Below, one piece after another: positions 1 through 44,490 of a stretch of DNA of 64,000 nucleotides. Under the pieces are notes generated by a model. That model was not told the origin of the DNA. It saw only the letters and a list, made by a program, of their open reading frames with translations, and searched no databases. The DNA lies in assembly GCF_964340395.1 (NCBI RefSeq), contig NC_135553.1:19406849-19470848 (forward strand), given 5' to 3'. Position numbers and translations under genes: made by a program. The stretch is from Glandiceps talaboti (taxonomy: Eukaryota > Hemichordata > Enteropneusta > Spengelidae). How positions within the stretch are numbered: position 1 is the stretch's first letter; each line of letters starts with the position of its first letter.

Positions 1-1349
1 CACACATCTAGAAACCAAAATGCATGACTTCGACTGACTTCCAAATTAAAGAGACTAACTAGTTGTGTGCGGTTCTATTTTTTTCTGACGCTATTACAAT
101 TCTGACAGACATCTTCTCTACAATATTGTTGAAACCATGGTAACTAAGCAGTAAATCTAAACCTGATGCAAACTTGGACGCCAAATTCACACTTTTAAAG
201 TGAATGAGGAAGCGCCACAGTCGATGATTTTGAACAAAGGGACATTGCTTTTTTTTTTGTTAGAAGGTCGCCAAGACAAAGAATCGAAAATGGTCTTTTA
301 CACAGATCAGAGGTGAAAATACCTGCAATATGTCAAAGTACATGTACCTGTAGTATACTGCATTCTTAAACCACACAAGGTTAAATTTACTAGTTTAAGT
401 CTTATCATTTGATTCTCGTGATGGGGTTACTCATACAAGAAAATCGATTCAATGTTCTGTATCTGATATCGAGGGAGTCACATTTTAGATCATAGATACA
501 TTAATTTTTATGTTCTGTGCGGTTTCTTTTACGCCCTGAAGGCCAGGTCAAGACTGTTAATCCGCACAAAGAGCACTGGCAATCAGTTGAAAGAATAATG
601 GAGACATCATTGACTCTAACCTTGCCATTAGGGTGGTCATACACAGAAGTTTACCTCGTACTACTTTAGTGATAATATGATAGAGAAAGAATCATGTTCA
701 TTGTATTATTCTTTTTTCCAGCTTTGTACCTTGTTAACCAAGGATTCACCTAAAACAGGTTAATTATGCATAGATTTATGAAGGCCATGGTTGAGTAAAC
801 TTGGGGTGTTGGCCACTGACTAGAACCACCTCGACAAGAAAGTCACCAAGGGAAGGGATTCCAAAAAGTATAGCGCTGATATATTAATACAAAGAAGTAA
901 GATGTGTGCAGACATGTAGAATAGAACAACAGAAGAAAATGAAATTTTTATGTAAAAAAGAATGTTTTAGAAAGAGAAAAGAAAACATCTTATTAACGTT
1001 ATGCTTTCGTCATGTATCGCCAGATCTTTCATCTGGATGTTATGGAAAATCAAACTCAAATACTTGATTGCCTGGGGTTAAGAAACTATGCAAATATAGG
1101 CCAAATACATGACTGTACTGCGATGAAAACAGTCTTTACCCACTTTAAGAGTAGCTAAGCTATCCAAACATTTGTAAAGTGGGATGTTCGAGCGCATCTT
1201 GTCGGCTTTTGGTATCTTGGTATTGACAAATATCTACTGGCTGTAAACCATATCACCCTATTAATCTCGAATACATATGGATATACACGTCCTTCGCTCC
1301 CCCAAAAAGTTCAAAATAACATCAGAAATACAAATGAAAGTGTTTTTAC

Positions 1350-1428
1350 CTCCTTGAGCACGACTTTCGGCAGCGAAAAGTGCCAACAAACAGAAGAGAT
1401 GCAGGATGTATATGTTGAGCGAGCCCAT
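1350..1428 (-). CDS. Gene A exon 1: signal-peptide exon of an otherwise off-window gene
   Basis: Reading from the ATG at 1428 gives a short polar start, a hydrophobic core (IYILHLFCLLALFAA) and a small-residue cleavage region (ESRAQG), then a splice donor (GGAG|GTAAAA) in phase 1. This is a typical secretory first exon. An upstream in-frame ATG at 1476 would add 16 mostly polar residues; the 1428 ATG is preferred because it gives a standard signal peptide. The exon has the same design and phase as the first exons of genes B and C. No second exon was found in 1-1349, so the gene continues left of the window. The mature protein is unknown; a further fibropellin-like or CUB protein is possible but only inferred from position. 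Confidence 0.6.
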
Positions 1429-3683
1429 TGTGTCTGCCTGGTTGGTCGAATGCAATGAAGCTAAAAAGTATTTCACTTTAAAAGAAGGCTTGTTAGTTTG
1501 GCCTATGGTAATGCATCATTGGTGAATACCTGGTGTCACTTGTGTTTTCAGTGTGAGGGCAGTTAGTATAATCTATTTGGGGACTTCTTTTGCTGCTGCG
1601 CGATGAACCGTACAGATAAAGTGCACAAAAAATAAGGACAAGCACAGGAATTTAATGTCTGCCTATTGTGTCTTCGAATTCCTGTGTGTGCAAAGCTAAA
1701 GCCCTTTTGAAATAATAAGGACAGTGTTTCTTTGTACGTGTCAGGGTCACCAGTGCATTCATATAATTTGGTGGTAAATTTTTCAACATACGCCTGGGGA
1801 ATTCGACAAGTTGTTGTAGAGGGTTGATAAAATCTTGGTTCATCTGCTACATGGAATCTTTTTTTTTGTGTGTGTTTAATTGTTGCAATAACATTTCATT
1901 GTGAGCCTTTAGAAATATATGAAATGCCACACTGATAAAGTTGAATTGAATCAATTTTCTTATACGTAGCACCAGATAAGAAAGTGGCCAATGTGACACT
2001 AATTTCTTAATTAACTGTAGATTTCCCCACACTGTGGCTGATGACTGAAACAGTTCAGTACATGCTAGGAAGACGCGAGTGAGATTTTGTTTACAGTATT
2101 TTTTTATTTTAATTTCAGATATTAAATAATAGTATACAAATTGTAATCAGTTAATGCTGTGGTATAAAATCAGCGTAAATATGATGAGATTGTCATCTAT
2201 TCAAACTCATTTCCGGTTCCATGATGCATTGTGCTATCGAGTGCTATATTTGAGCCCAGGAGCATTTGTTATATTTCAAGCGATTACAGCAAATCTGAAA
2301 AAAACAGTAACTTTTTTTTTGCAGTCAGTTAAGCATTCTTCTGAATACGACAGCAATGCATGTTGGTCGGTTGGTTGGCTGGTTTAGATTAAACTATTCA
2401 ATAGATAGGGTGAGGGTGACCGGTGAGGGTGGGTGGGTTCGCAATGCATCATGGAACAAGAAGTAGTGTTTGGCTATCCTAACTATACACACAAAATAAT
2501 ACCACATTATTGAACATATATTATTAAGACAATCAGGTGACCGTGTGAAAGAGACACACAGCTATTACACAGATAAGTATTTATAACATACTTGGACTCG
2601 GTATTAACTTAATGCTTTAGTATTCAGTCTGAAAAACCGGCATCGCTGGAAAGAATACATTGCTAGCAATAGTGACAAATCAAATGAAACCTACATTTAA
2701 CAATTTTTCATTATATTACAAAACAATGACCGTATTTGTAACCAAGTTTCTTGTATATAATAATATCTACGTATGATATATTGTCTACTTCGATAACAAC
2801 AAGAAATTTACCACCACCAAGAAAACTTATTTATGTACGTAAATACCTACAACTGCCGACATCAGACAGTGGACGAACGGAACCTGTTACAAACAGGGAA
2901 GGAACTGAATTCGATTAATAACACTTGGCACATCATGTTGGAAGTACAGGAACTTGTATTACATTCCATCATTTGATATGAACAGTTAATTTTAGGGCCA
3001 CTTTACATAATAGTTCACTTCACAAACACATTTCTAGTTCCCCTAGCATTTCGATCATGTACATGTAAGGAGGCCATAAAACTGTTCTTATTAAACCATG
3101 GTGTGTACTTTCCTTGTTTGTACCAGGTTCTGTTTGTGCACGGTCTGATGTCGGCAGTTGTAACTCGTCTACTGTGTGACTGCATATAGGTATTTGTAAT
3201 TAATCAGGATGCGGGTGCATTATTGCCGACGGAGAGTTACACTTTGACTACACGCGGGTAGTACGTAGGAAGAGAGCCACAACCCACTGACATCGTTTCC
3301 TACAGTTCAATTTTCCTGGGAGCAAGACTTTGTTCATAGCGAGTCCATTGGTCTCTTCCCATTCTGTTAAAAAGAACAAAAACACATGTACGTCCAGAGT
3401 TAAGAATGATGTGCGAAATGACATAAAGTGCACCATTATATATCCAACGGTCATTCACATACATGTCAGTGCTGCAAACGTAATCAACGGGAACAATTCG
3501 TGAACAAGATTGTATTTTTTTCGTTTTTCTTTTAATACCATTCATAAATAACTATAAATATTTTCATATGTATTTACACAAACGATTCTCAACATTGAGG
3601 CATACGAATGAGATATAAAGTCTGTTAGGAGGTGATTATTAAGTACATGTATTTTATCGTAGACCCTGGAGGGTCTATGGTTT

Positions 3684-3825
3684 TATGTATGTATGTATGT
3701 ATGTATGTATGTATGTATGTATGTATGTATGTATGTATGTATGTATGTATGTATGTATGTATGTATGTGTGTGTGTGTGTGTGTGTGTGTCTGTGTGTGT
3801 CTGTGTGTGTCTGTGTGTGTGTGTT
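3684..3825. repeat. (TATG)n-(TG)n compound microsatellite
   Basis: About 20 TATG units pass into a TG tract with occasional C interruptions. It generates spurious open frames (MYVC / HTYI repeats) on both strands. Confidence 0.97.
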
Positions 3826-4060
3826 GTATACGTGCGTGGTCATGGACATGCATACAGTTGTAAAACATTATTATCACCGAAGCTATTTTCTTTTGTAAGT
3901 GACACGTTTCGTTGATTTTCATTATATCGTAGTTCTCCTTGAACTTCCAGCTTCATCACGACATGACCGCCGTAGCAAAGGAGACTTCAATGATAGCGTT
4001 AAATGGGGCTAACCTTAAATTTGATCAGTGTGTACTTTTAACTAAATAGATCAATGCATG

Positions 4061-4127
4061 TGTGTATGTATGTATGTATGTATGTATGTATGTATGTATG
4101 TATGTATGTATGTATGTATGTATGTAT
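4061..4127. repeat. (TATG)n microsatellite
   Basis: About 16 near-perfect TATG units in the gene A/gene B intergenic region. Confidence 0.95.
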
Positions 4128-5207
4128 GCCTGCCATCAGCATTCTTACGGTTGGATGCTTTTAATGGACATTCGGCATTTATTTTGTCACCTAATATTCT
4201 ATAGAAGAATAATACACTAATTGTCTAGGATTCTTACTGTCAGTATAAGTAGCTATAAAGATTGTCAATAAGTCATGGACATTAAAGAGTGCAACAAGAC
4301 AAGAAGTGGAAGGTTAGAACGATTGATACATTATGTAGAGGAGGGGTCACGGGGTTAAACATAATGTTGTTAGGGAGTGTTGATATGACACGTCATAAAT
4401 ATGAAAAAAATAAGTGTTTATATATAATCGGTGTTTGGTATATCACTTGCATCACAATTTGTGTACGTGTTTTTGATTTTAGAGTAGTAACGTTCAAAAC
4501 ATTTTTATTCGGTAGCTTTTAAACACTGCCACTAGGTCTTCTGATGATGTACTTAACAGCAAGGTGTCGCGGGTACATTCCAAGCCCCAGGGGATACAAC
4601 ACCTACACCTCCAAGGCCAGTGGACACCTGTTGCTGTTTTAACAAGATTTGACAAAAACGAAAGTTTGTGCTGACCACGCAACATATCTTCACGTGATGA
4701 AAATGCGTTAGGGGTGAAATCAGACAATTTGGGGGGTACTTTTATCAGGAGTACTCTATTTGGTGCGAGACAATGGCTGTTGAGAGGTATATTGTGATGC
4801 TTGCTTGATTGCACACGGAGATTTTAGGTCAACAGAATTTATAAGTTTGACATAGTCAAGGTAATGTCCACAAACTCAAAAGACCGCAACCTATATTACT
4901 TTCAACAAAAGTATATCAAACGATAATCTACCATAAAAGATTTATGTACCTTGAGTTATCAACAACTTGGTTAATTTATGCAAATATTTGAGGAAAGACA
5001 TTCCGTATGTGACCTAAGTTCATATCAATCAAATGGACAAATGAAAACGCGATTTTTTTTAAAGATATGTAACTCATCGCCTAGGCAAAGTGATGTAAAG
5101 ACAACTGTATAGACCAGAGCAACGAAGAGGGCTGAAATACAAAACTATACTAGTAGCCATCGATCCTTCCCTTTCTTAATTACCCATGGAATATGCATCA
5201 ATAATAC

Positions 5208-28064
<22,857 letters not shown>

Positions 28065-28508
28065 TTTCACCTGATCGTCTCAATGAAAGTGTTACGATAA
28101 GTATTAAGGTGAGTCTCAACAATCGCGTACTAACTCAGGAGAAAGTGGCTGTTCTGTTGATTCGACCCACTCCCTTTGCAAGTAGGTGGGGCAAGTCTCC
28201 AGACGTATGCATAAGGTGGGATCATCAGGTGACTCACACTGTTAGCTAGCAATTTATCATAAATAGACAAATATTCATTTCGGTTGATAAAAAAAAATAA
28301 AACTAAGAAAAAATATATATGTTTGAATGGAAAATAATGTAACATTCATCTATTCACAGAAGTATACATAAAATGATTAATGATTTCATGATACTAGGAA
28401 AGTGGAATTAGAGGTAATTGATTAGCAACTGATCGAGACCAACCCCTTTAAAATTTAGCCAAAAGACAACAAGCTCTGGGAGATTACTTTTAGGCGTAAA
28501 ATCATTAT

Positions 28509-28848
28509 GTGGTTCCGATTACACTCAATTTTAGAAAAGGTGGGGTAGGTAGACTTCTTTGTTTTGATCTTTTTCCCCATGTGTGAGTGTCTAGTTCGGT
28601 TAGTTATGATTTCCATTGTTTTCCATATGGTCTCTGTGTTATTGGTTTCTTCTCATCAGATGTACAGCCATTACAGATCGGAAGAACAGTTTTATATTGT
28701 CTTTTCAAGCTGATGTAAATTTCCACATCCGCTATTCCTCGCGAGACTTCACAACTTTTATATTTCATGTATTTTTTCTCGAATACGTAAACAAAGTTTA
28801 GGGTCAGCTGTGAAAAACTAGGTGGGGCCAGGTATCCGGAACCAAACA
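28509..28848. mobile_element. TIR element family 2, copy 1
   Basis: A non-coding unit of about 340 bp, bounded by TGGTTCCGATTAC on the left and its inverted near-match (ending GGAACCAAACA) on the right. Copies at 41311-41650 and 55462-55800 share the internal block CCATATGGTCTCTGTGTTAT. All three copies have the same orientation. Likely a non-autonomous DNA transposon. Confidence 0.88.
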
Positions 28849-29100
28849 AGTTTTAGGCCTTATAACCATAATTAGCCTATACACCGTGTAGAGTTAACAA
28901 GTAGTTATACAGAAATAAGATTCTGTGCCACAATGAATATCTGGAATACTATGGTTCATGTGTATTCCTCAATTTAACATAGTGTATATTTACTTAGTGT
29001 AGTTGTGGTATGTCTATTATCAGACCCGACTATATGTGGTCTGAGGTATTTTTAGTGTTGTGTACAGGTAACCTAGGTATTGAAATTTATCAAGTTGTTT

Positions 29101-29103
<3 letters not shown>

Positions 29104-29184
<81 letters not shown>
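29104..29184. repeat. (TA)n microsatellite
   Basis: About 40 TA units. Confidence 0.97.
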
Positions 29185-29188
<4 letters not shown>

Positions 29189-29243
29189 GACATAGAGACA
29201 GAGGGGAAGAGAGAGAGCTGAGAGGGAGGGAGAGATGTACATT

Positions 29244-29440
29244 TGTATGTATGTATGTATGTATGTATGTATGTATGTATGTACATGTATGTATGTATGT
29301 ATGTATGTATGTTAAGCACAGGTACACATACTATCATAGATCATAATCATACATGCATGCAGACAGACAGACAGACGGAGTCAGAGAAAGACAGAGAGAC
29401 AGGGAGACAGACAGACAGTCAGGCAGACAGGCAGGTAGGT
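29244..29440. repeat. (TATG)n and (CAGA)n microsatellites
   Basis: A TATG tract to about 29311, a short unique spacer, then diverged CAGA/GACA units. Confidence 0.93.
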
Positions 29441-31419
29441 AGAGACAGACGGGGATGGAAAAGACAACAGATAGGAAAGCGCCCATGTTCTCTCCGTGAA
29501 TCCCTATAAAAGTTCTTGAATGTTCCGCCATGTTGAAATCCACCCCTCACAATTCATCGCCATGACAGAGAATTTAAAATTATGTAATTCAGTGCAAATA
29601 TTATCAGACTGGTGCCAAAGAAAATAACTTAAAGTGCTTCACTATTTCTGTACGTATTTTCCGGTGGGTGCATAAACGCTACATTCACAAAACTTTGGTG
29701 ACGTACTGTTTTGACTTAAAAGGTGAGATGAATGACCTTAACGTAGTCGAGAGCTTTTGTATAATGCTGTTTGAGCGACGATGCACAGGTATTCCTTTAT
29801 ATTTTGAGGGAACACACCTCAGTAGGGTTAGAGGGGTTCATATCACACTGAAAATACATTTTCCGGAGGTATTCAAATATTGCTAAGTGAATAGGTCCGC
29901 CTATTAAATTCTCCTGTATCAGACACCCACTTCGAATTCATCAAAGGATATCGGTTTCGTCTTTTGTCATCCATGTCACGTTTGTAATACGGTGGGTCAT
30001 TTTGTATAGTCTACATAATTTTTCATGACTTTAGACTGGTTTACCTATTTCATTAGTTGTTTCATGAAGGATGTCAGTACGCATGTGCAGTGTTAGACGG
30101 GTGAAAGTTTGCTCCCACAGGTAAACATGAACAGTGCCGTTCCCTTTGTCTCATTCCCTTCGCTGTTTCACTTATGTGTACTCCCTGACGAGTTTGTTTC
30201 GTAAACACCGTCGCCCCTCCTGACCAGACAGAACAATCCCCTTGTAGTAGTTTAACCTATTCGATCCGAGGACATCATATCTTACATATAATGGAGCAAG
30301 TTGCATTGAAACTCTATAACAAGGACTTGTATTGTGTATTCAACCCTGGGTTAAATAACTTAGGATTTCAATTTACGAATTACACAGCGTGTGGCGGTAC
30401 AGCATAATGAATGTTACATTGCTATACACCATGCATACAGCTAGGGAGTAACGTTGCTGATTTAGTATTGGCATCTTACGAGGCGTGACAGCAAACATCA
30501 AGAGAAGGGAAGTCAAATACGGGGAAAGTGAACACAAACAATACCCAATGCCATGTAGACTCCGACTCGACTGACCCAAAAGGCATTTGTGGCGTAGTTT
30601 ATACTATAATAATACTGACTCCCACGGCAGCTTTCCGAGAGTAAAAAAAGTAAACATTCGTGCCTTTCTGTATGGAAACACCTTAGAATGTCGATATTAA
30701 CGAGGTGGAACGTTTCTATCACGAGCATGTGTATTGACCCAAACCTTTTCAACAGTAAAAGTAGTGCTCTCAACTCCAAGACGGATGGCGATGAACAAAG
30801 TTTGCTGATAGGAAAGTTAAATATTCAAAAGTGTTTAAACTTGAATATGGCAACGATCTCATGATGGTACTGTAAATACACTCAAAGTCCTTAAAAGGCT
30901 GCAAAGGTCATAGAGAAAAAAACCCATGTATTTGCCATATGCTAAAACTTCCATTGCGCACTTCTAATTCCCGTATTCATCGATCGACAAAATATCCTGC
31001 AGGGATTGGAAACACTTGTTATCTATCTTACAAATGGATTCGTAAACCAAGAAGTGTGTGGCTTGCGACTTTTACATTGTCTGAACAAAACTAATGTATT
31101 ATTAAAAGTAAAAGCCATCTAAATAACATTACGTAATTGTGTCTCGGAATGTGGTAGAATACAAATAATAAACACTTACACAAGACATAAAACAAACAAA
31201 CTAACTTTGGTTGGTTAGTGCAGAGATCATTGGAATAGTATGCAAAGAAGTCAAAATAATATCGAAATTCAAATCTCGTTCTGCAGTGTCAAAAAATGAA
31301 ATCTTATGTTACCGGTACCAGGCGTAAAGTCTCAATACATAGACATTGACCAAAATCAATCCATCCATCCATCCATTCCAGCCGCACGCGTCACATACAT
31401 AGTAATATATATATATATG

Positions 31420-31751
<332 letters not shown>

Positions 31752-31762
<11 letters not shown>

Positions 31763-31825
31763 AAAACTATTGCGCTCTGCCACTGCGGTATAGAGCAATG
31801 TCTTAGCAGATTGATACTCACCAAG
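31752..31825. repeat. Segment repeated in inverse orientation at 16117-16190
   Basis: About 70 bp containing CTCTGCCACTGCGGTATAGA and CTTAGCAGATTGATACTCAC, with only a few mismatches to the other copy. Both copies are next to TA microsatellites, as expected for termini of a microsatellite-targeting element. Confidence 0.85.
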
Positions 31826-31948
31826 GTATATATTGAACACATATTGCCTGGCCATGAGGGCTATAGCACCCGTACACCCGAGGGACTGTGAGTTACCAGA
31901 ATCACATGCTATTTCCCGAGGCTAAAGGCTATACGTTTTGCACATAGA

Positions 31949-32291
<343 letters not shown>

Positions 32292-32539
32292 TCAGCTGTC
32301 CACCACTTCGTCGTCTTTCTTGTAAATACGTTTTTTTTATTTCTTCTTGTATATTCAACTCATTATTTAGTTTTAGTATTAAATAAATACAGTTCATTAA
32401 AAAAGTTTATATGTAATATGGTGCATTTCATTTGTCTGAGAGTGCATGTAACATGTGTAAGTGTGATATGCAGCGTACGGTGTACGTTCATTCTGTATGA
32501 GTGCGACCTTTTGACCCCGCCCGGTCCCATATCTTGATG

Positions 32540-32620
32540 CAGATCGCATATCCGAACTGACCGCATATCCGAACTAAATGCATGTCCCCGTAAGTGTTCG
32601 GATAATCGACGTTTTACTGT
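32540..32620. mobile_element. Truncated pogo/Tigger-like DNA transposon end
   Basis: The minus strand begins ACAGTAAAACGTCGATTATC and continues CGAACACTTACGGGG, resembling the CAGT-AAAC-CTCGATTATCCG inverted terminus of pogo/Tigger elements. It is followed by two copies of GTTCGGATATGCG. The outer flank is TA, the usual target of this group. Only one end is recognisable. Confidence 0.5.
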
Positions 32621-32644
32621 ACATACATACATACATACATACTG

Positions 32645-32677
<33 letters not shown>

Positions 32678-32678
32678 G
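32620..32678. repeat. (CATA)n and (CAGA)n microsatellites
   Basis: Short CATA tract and about eight CAGA units directly beside the pogo-like end. Confidence 0.92.
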
Positions 32679-35040
32679 CGATTTAGGGGAGAACGGATGG
32701 AATGAATTTGACCATTCTGGTGTGTATCGAATGAGTGACAGACAGACATACAGAAGACCAACATACAGACAGACGGACAGACAGCACGACGTCTCTCGGT
32801 GAAAATTCAAACACTTACAAACATGTGTTATAACTAGTGTCCTATTTTTTTCCTATAGTATGCATACTAAGTGTGTCAAGCGATTTCTCGTCAAGTATAC
32901 CAGATTCGTTAATAAATAAAATAGGGAGATACCTCAAAAACGTTCGCTAAACTAGTATTTGTACTTGCCGTGTTGTTTATATATTAGAATATGGAAATCT
33001 TTGCGACAGATATCTCGTTAAATTTAAAATTTACGTAAGTCAGAAATATGTGAAAACATGGAGGCTTTGTTCAGTTCAAGGCGTGGCGCTATTTCCTTCG
33101 TGTTTAGATACGACGTTTCAAAGGTATTTGTATTTAAGAATGTATGGTATTTGCAAAGTCTATTGTCGATTTAGTTCTTTGGACTTTAATTCAATTTGAC
33201 CTTAGTTTACTCTATCGATGCTAAGACTGAAGTGAATGAATGGAAGTTTGAAGGTGAACAGAGCTAAAAATGACATTGTGTTTCCAAGGGCAATCTATTT
33301 ATTAGTAAATCGATAGTTCATATGGGGTCCCAATTACAAGATGAAGACAAAGACATTTAGACTTTCTCAGAAGACAAAGTTGGTATGGTAGACTGCGATT
33401 TGTGTATAGTCAATGTAGATGTTGGAGATTAGTCTGTATTAACCTTAGGGGGTATAAACACATGATCAAAGAACTTCCCTCTATGTTTTCCTTAACTGAC
33501 CTCAACTTCATGCCATTGTTGTTCATTTGAATAGACCAACTTCAGCAACTTAATTTGTATCTCCTGAAGTACCCGAGTCACCATTTAAAATGATTCATTT
33601 GGACCAAAGGACGTCTATTTTATTTATTTCTTACTATGACTGTGCCAACGCCAAGTTTAATTTTGTTACTGAACCACTTCATTAATCCCACATGTTACAA
33701 AAAACAACAACACACAACACAATACAATATTTGGTTCTTTTCATTTGAATTTACACGTTTATTTTGTACTTTGACCGATAACCATTGTAAAGAGGGTATT
33801 AACATTTCACATTTCATCCACTATAAGATTTGATTTCTACTTTAATTATATAAGAAACGTGTCATTATTAAAGAGAATATATTGTAGAAAATAAAACCAG
33901 AAAAATTATCTAAAGATATTAACATAATTCAAACTATTTTCAAATAAGTAATCAAATCTTAGACATAAGTAAATTACACCTGATTAATACATCAATTAAG
34001 AACGTAGAAATACCAAAAGTGAAAATATTAAAATGGAATTCCAAAATACTACAGCTTACCTAGCTATATTAACAGCCTTCCGATTTGTCAGGGCTAAAAA
34101 TAAGGTTCTGAATATCTTTGGTTTTTTTTCTATACATTAGCTCATTTGGTTATTCACATTTTAAAGGAATAATAACACTTATACCTAAATACATTATCAT
34201 TCACATGAAGACGGTCAGTCAATTGCTCTCCATGGTTTTTATGTATAATACATTTTTTTCAGAATTTTGTAAAAACTAACGTACCTCGACTCTCTGAGTA
34301 CAGAAAGACATCTCGTTAACGTAGACAAACGTAGACAACCCTGGACAAAAGGGTTGTAACGCCCACGAAAGGCATAATATGGCAGACACCCCCCGGCCAT
34401 GGCTATAAAAACGTATTTTTTAAAAAATAGATAATAACTGTAGGTGCACCGTTCGTGGTATTTTATATATACTCAACTATAAAATTTTTTAATTCATTAA
34501 AATGATGTCCAAACTGCCAATCCTTTCAGCAACTTTACGATATTATGATCTGCGTAGCATTATAAATACCTACTATTAAGGTATCGTGTGTCATGAGTTA
34601 AAATCACCATAATCAGCACATGACTATCAACAATCGGTTAACCAATGTAAGGTAGCCTAGACAATTGTTATCAACCATTCAATATAACCCGTACAGATAA
34701 CAACTCCTTATAACCTGCAATTAAAAAATAACGGTTTTCATTAGAATATTCTGACAGTGGATCGTCTTCATCACACGTACGCGTGATACAAGAAAGGGGT
34801 AGGGAATGAAGAGGGGTGGCTACATATATTCGTATGTCTTGCCGGTCGTAAGGAACTGGACAAAAATTACAGAGGTACGTGGGGGGGGGGGGGTGTACTA
34901 CTGCTGCTGCTGTGTTAATAAATTTTTTTAATTTTCCGGTCTAAAACAATGCAAAGAGCATGGAGAATCTTGTTAAATTAAAAGAGAAATTCAAACCAGT
35001 CTTGCTTGAAAAAAAGTGGAATACATGTTATTGATGAATG

Positions 35041-42932
<7,892 letters not shown>

Positions 42933-43789
42933 CCTGGAAAGTCAAAACGACAAAATTACGGACAAGGAAATCCAGTCTAGTCAGCAGTACATGACAGTCT
43001 AGTAGTCATGTGTGCAAGAGTATTAAGTGATGTGTCAAATGAGAAATAATGTTATTATATGAAATAGTAACAAGGCAACAGAACCAATCATCAAACGAAT
43101 ATCCCAGCGTTGCCATGCGCAGTACATCGATATAAATTCATAGGAAGGGTTCGTGAGCGCTGACATTAATCTATGGACAGTTTTGTCATAGAACGGAAAT
43201 TGTGGCAATGAAATTTGACGAAGCATGAGGCGTTCTATTTGATAACTGAAGATAAATGTAATTCCAGATTGCAATCTTTTATGAACTTGATGATGTGTAA
43301 GTTTCATAAAAATAAATCAATGTCATAATGAGAATTTTCGAAATACCCTGATAGTATTTAGGCGTTTCTATTAAATGTTTCCAAATATGCAGGTACATTT
43401 ATCCACGTCTGGAGGTTGATGAAGCAGCCTCGATAGGGTTGAGATTCTGCAATGTTTAGGCTTTTCAGTTTTTTTTTATTTAAATTGTTTTGTTACTTTA
43501 TTGTATGTGACAACATTATTTAAAGTGGCCTTATTTGGTATTTATTTTGGATTTTTTTAAATTTATAAAACAATTTTAGCATGGCTCCCTTCGTGAAAAA
43601 TCAAGTGAAACAACATTGACCCAGTCTGTGTTTGTAAGTTAATACATCGCAAAATGCTAAACAAAATGTGAGAAAAGTTTGTTATTGTACGTGAAAATAA
43701 CCAACATTTTACACATTTTATTAATCTTTAGCAATTTATTGAGTTGCAAACAATGACTTGACATATGTTGTTTCACATTGATTTTTCAA

Positions 43790-44490
43790 GTAGGAAGCCA
43801 TAAAATTGAAAGACAAATTCCGGCTATTTCACCTTTAAAAATAATCATTTTGAAGGTCAAAGGTCGTGTCATTATAAATCTTAACATTTTGATAATGTTG
43901 GAGTAATCTTTGAGTGGTGTCCGTATGTATAAAACTTTTGGAGAGGCAAACCGTACTTTTTTGTCAAAACTATGGCCAGTTTGCTTAAGCAACCAGGTCA
44001 AGGTCGCTAAATTAGATAACGTATGCATATGCCCCATATACCTAGTAAAAATCCAAGAGATGATTACAATATCAAATGTTTGACTTAAGAAACTGTGAAG
44101 ATACACCAAATTTGAATCTTTGACTTTGAAGAAGGCTTTCAAGGTCAAAGTTCAATGTCTGAAAAGAAAGTTAATCTTGACAATATGGATGTTGGATTGT
44201 AAACATAGCATAGTTATAGCTTTATGGTGTCTTTATGTAATACCAATCAAGGGATAATTTATACAAATTGTGAAATGGTCGCCATTCGGCCATATTTAAT
44301 TCGGTTGAAAAAAAACGCCGGTGACATGCATACGTTTAACACAGTATGTAACTTTTGTGCCAATTTTGGTTGAAATCAGCTGGTGCCTGCTAGAGATATG
44401 AGAGTGCGCGTACTCACGCACACACAAAACGGACGAACGTATGAGCGAAACCGAATGTAAAAGTCTTCTTTGGGCGGTGCCCGTTGGGGC
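43790..44490. repeat. Probable old interspersed repeat with AGGTCA motifs
   Basis: The segment has recurring AAGGTCA phrases and a right part (GAGATATGAGAGTGCGCG ... TTTGGGCGGTGCCCGTTGGG) that looks like dispersed repeats of marine invertebrate genomes. Only one copy is in this window, so it cannot be confirmed here. Confidence 0.35.

Larger units (their letters stand above)
1429..5207. other. Intergenic stretch between gene A and gene B
   Basis: No coding exon was recognised here. It should contain the promoter of gene A (right of 1428) and the 3' UTR of gene B (left of 5208). AATAAA hexamers on the minus strand occur at about 4503 and 4177 and could serve gene B, but their use cannot be judged. 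Two TATG/TG microsatellites lie inside. Open frames of 60-106 codons are short and show no domain. Confidence 0.5.

Noticed and set aside
4494-4814. 106-codon minus-strand frame as a possible last exon of gene B
   Set aside because: It does not resemble the missing final avidin strand and has no convincing acceptor in the needed phase.
43035-43307. 90-codon minus-strand frame upstream of gene C as an earlier start
   Set aside because: It has stops before the real exon 1, no signal peptide, and the ATG at 42932 already gives a complete secretory start.
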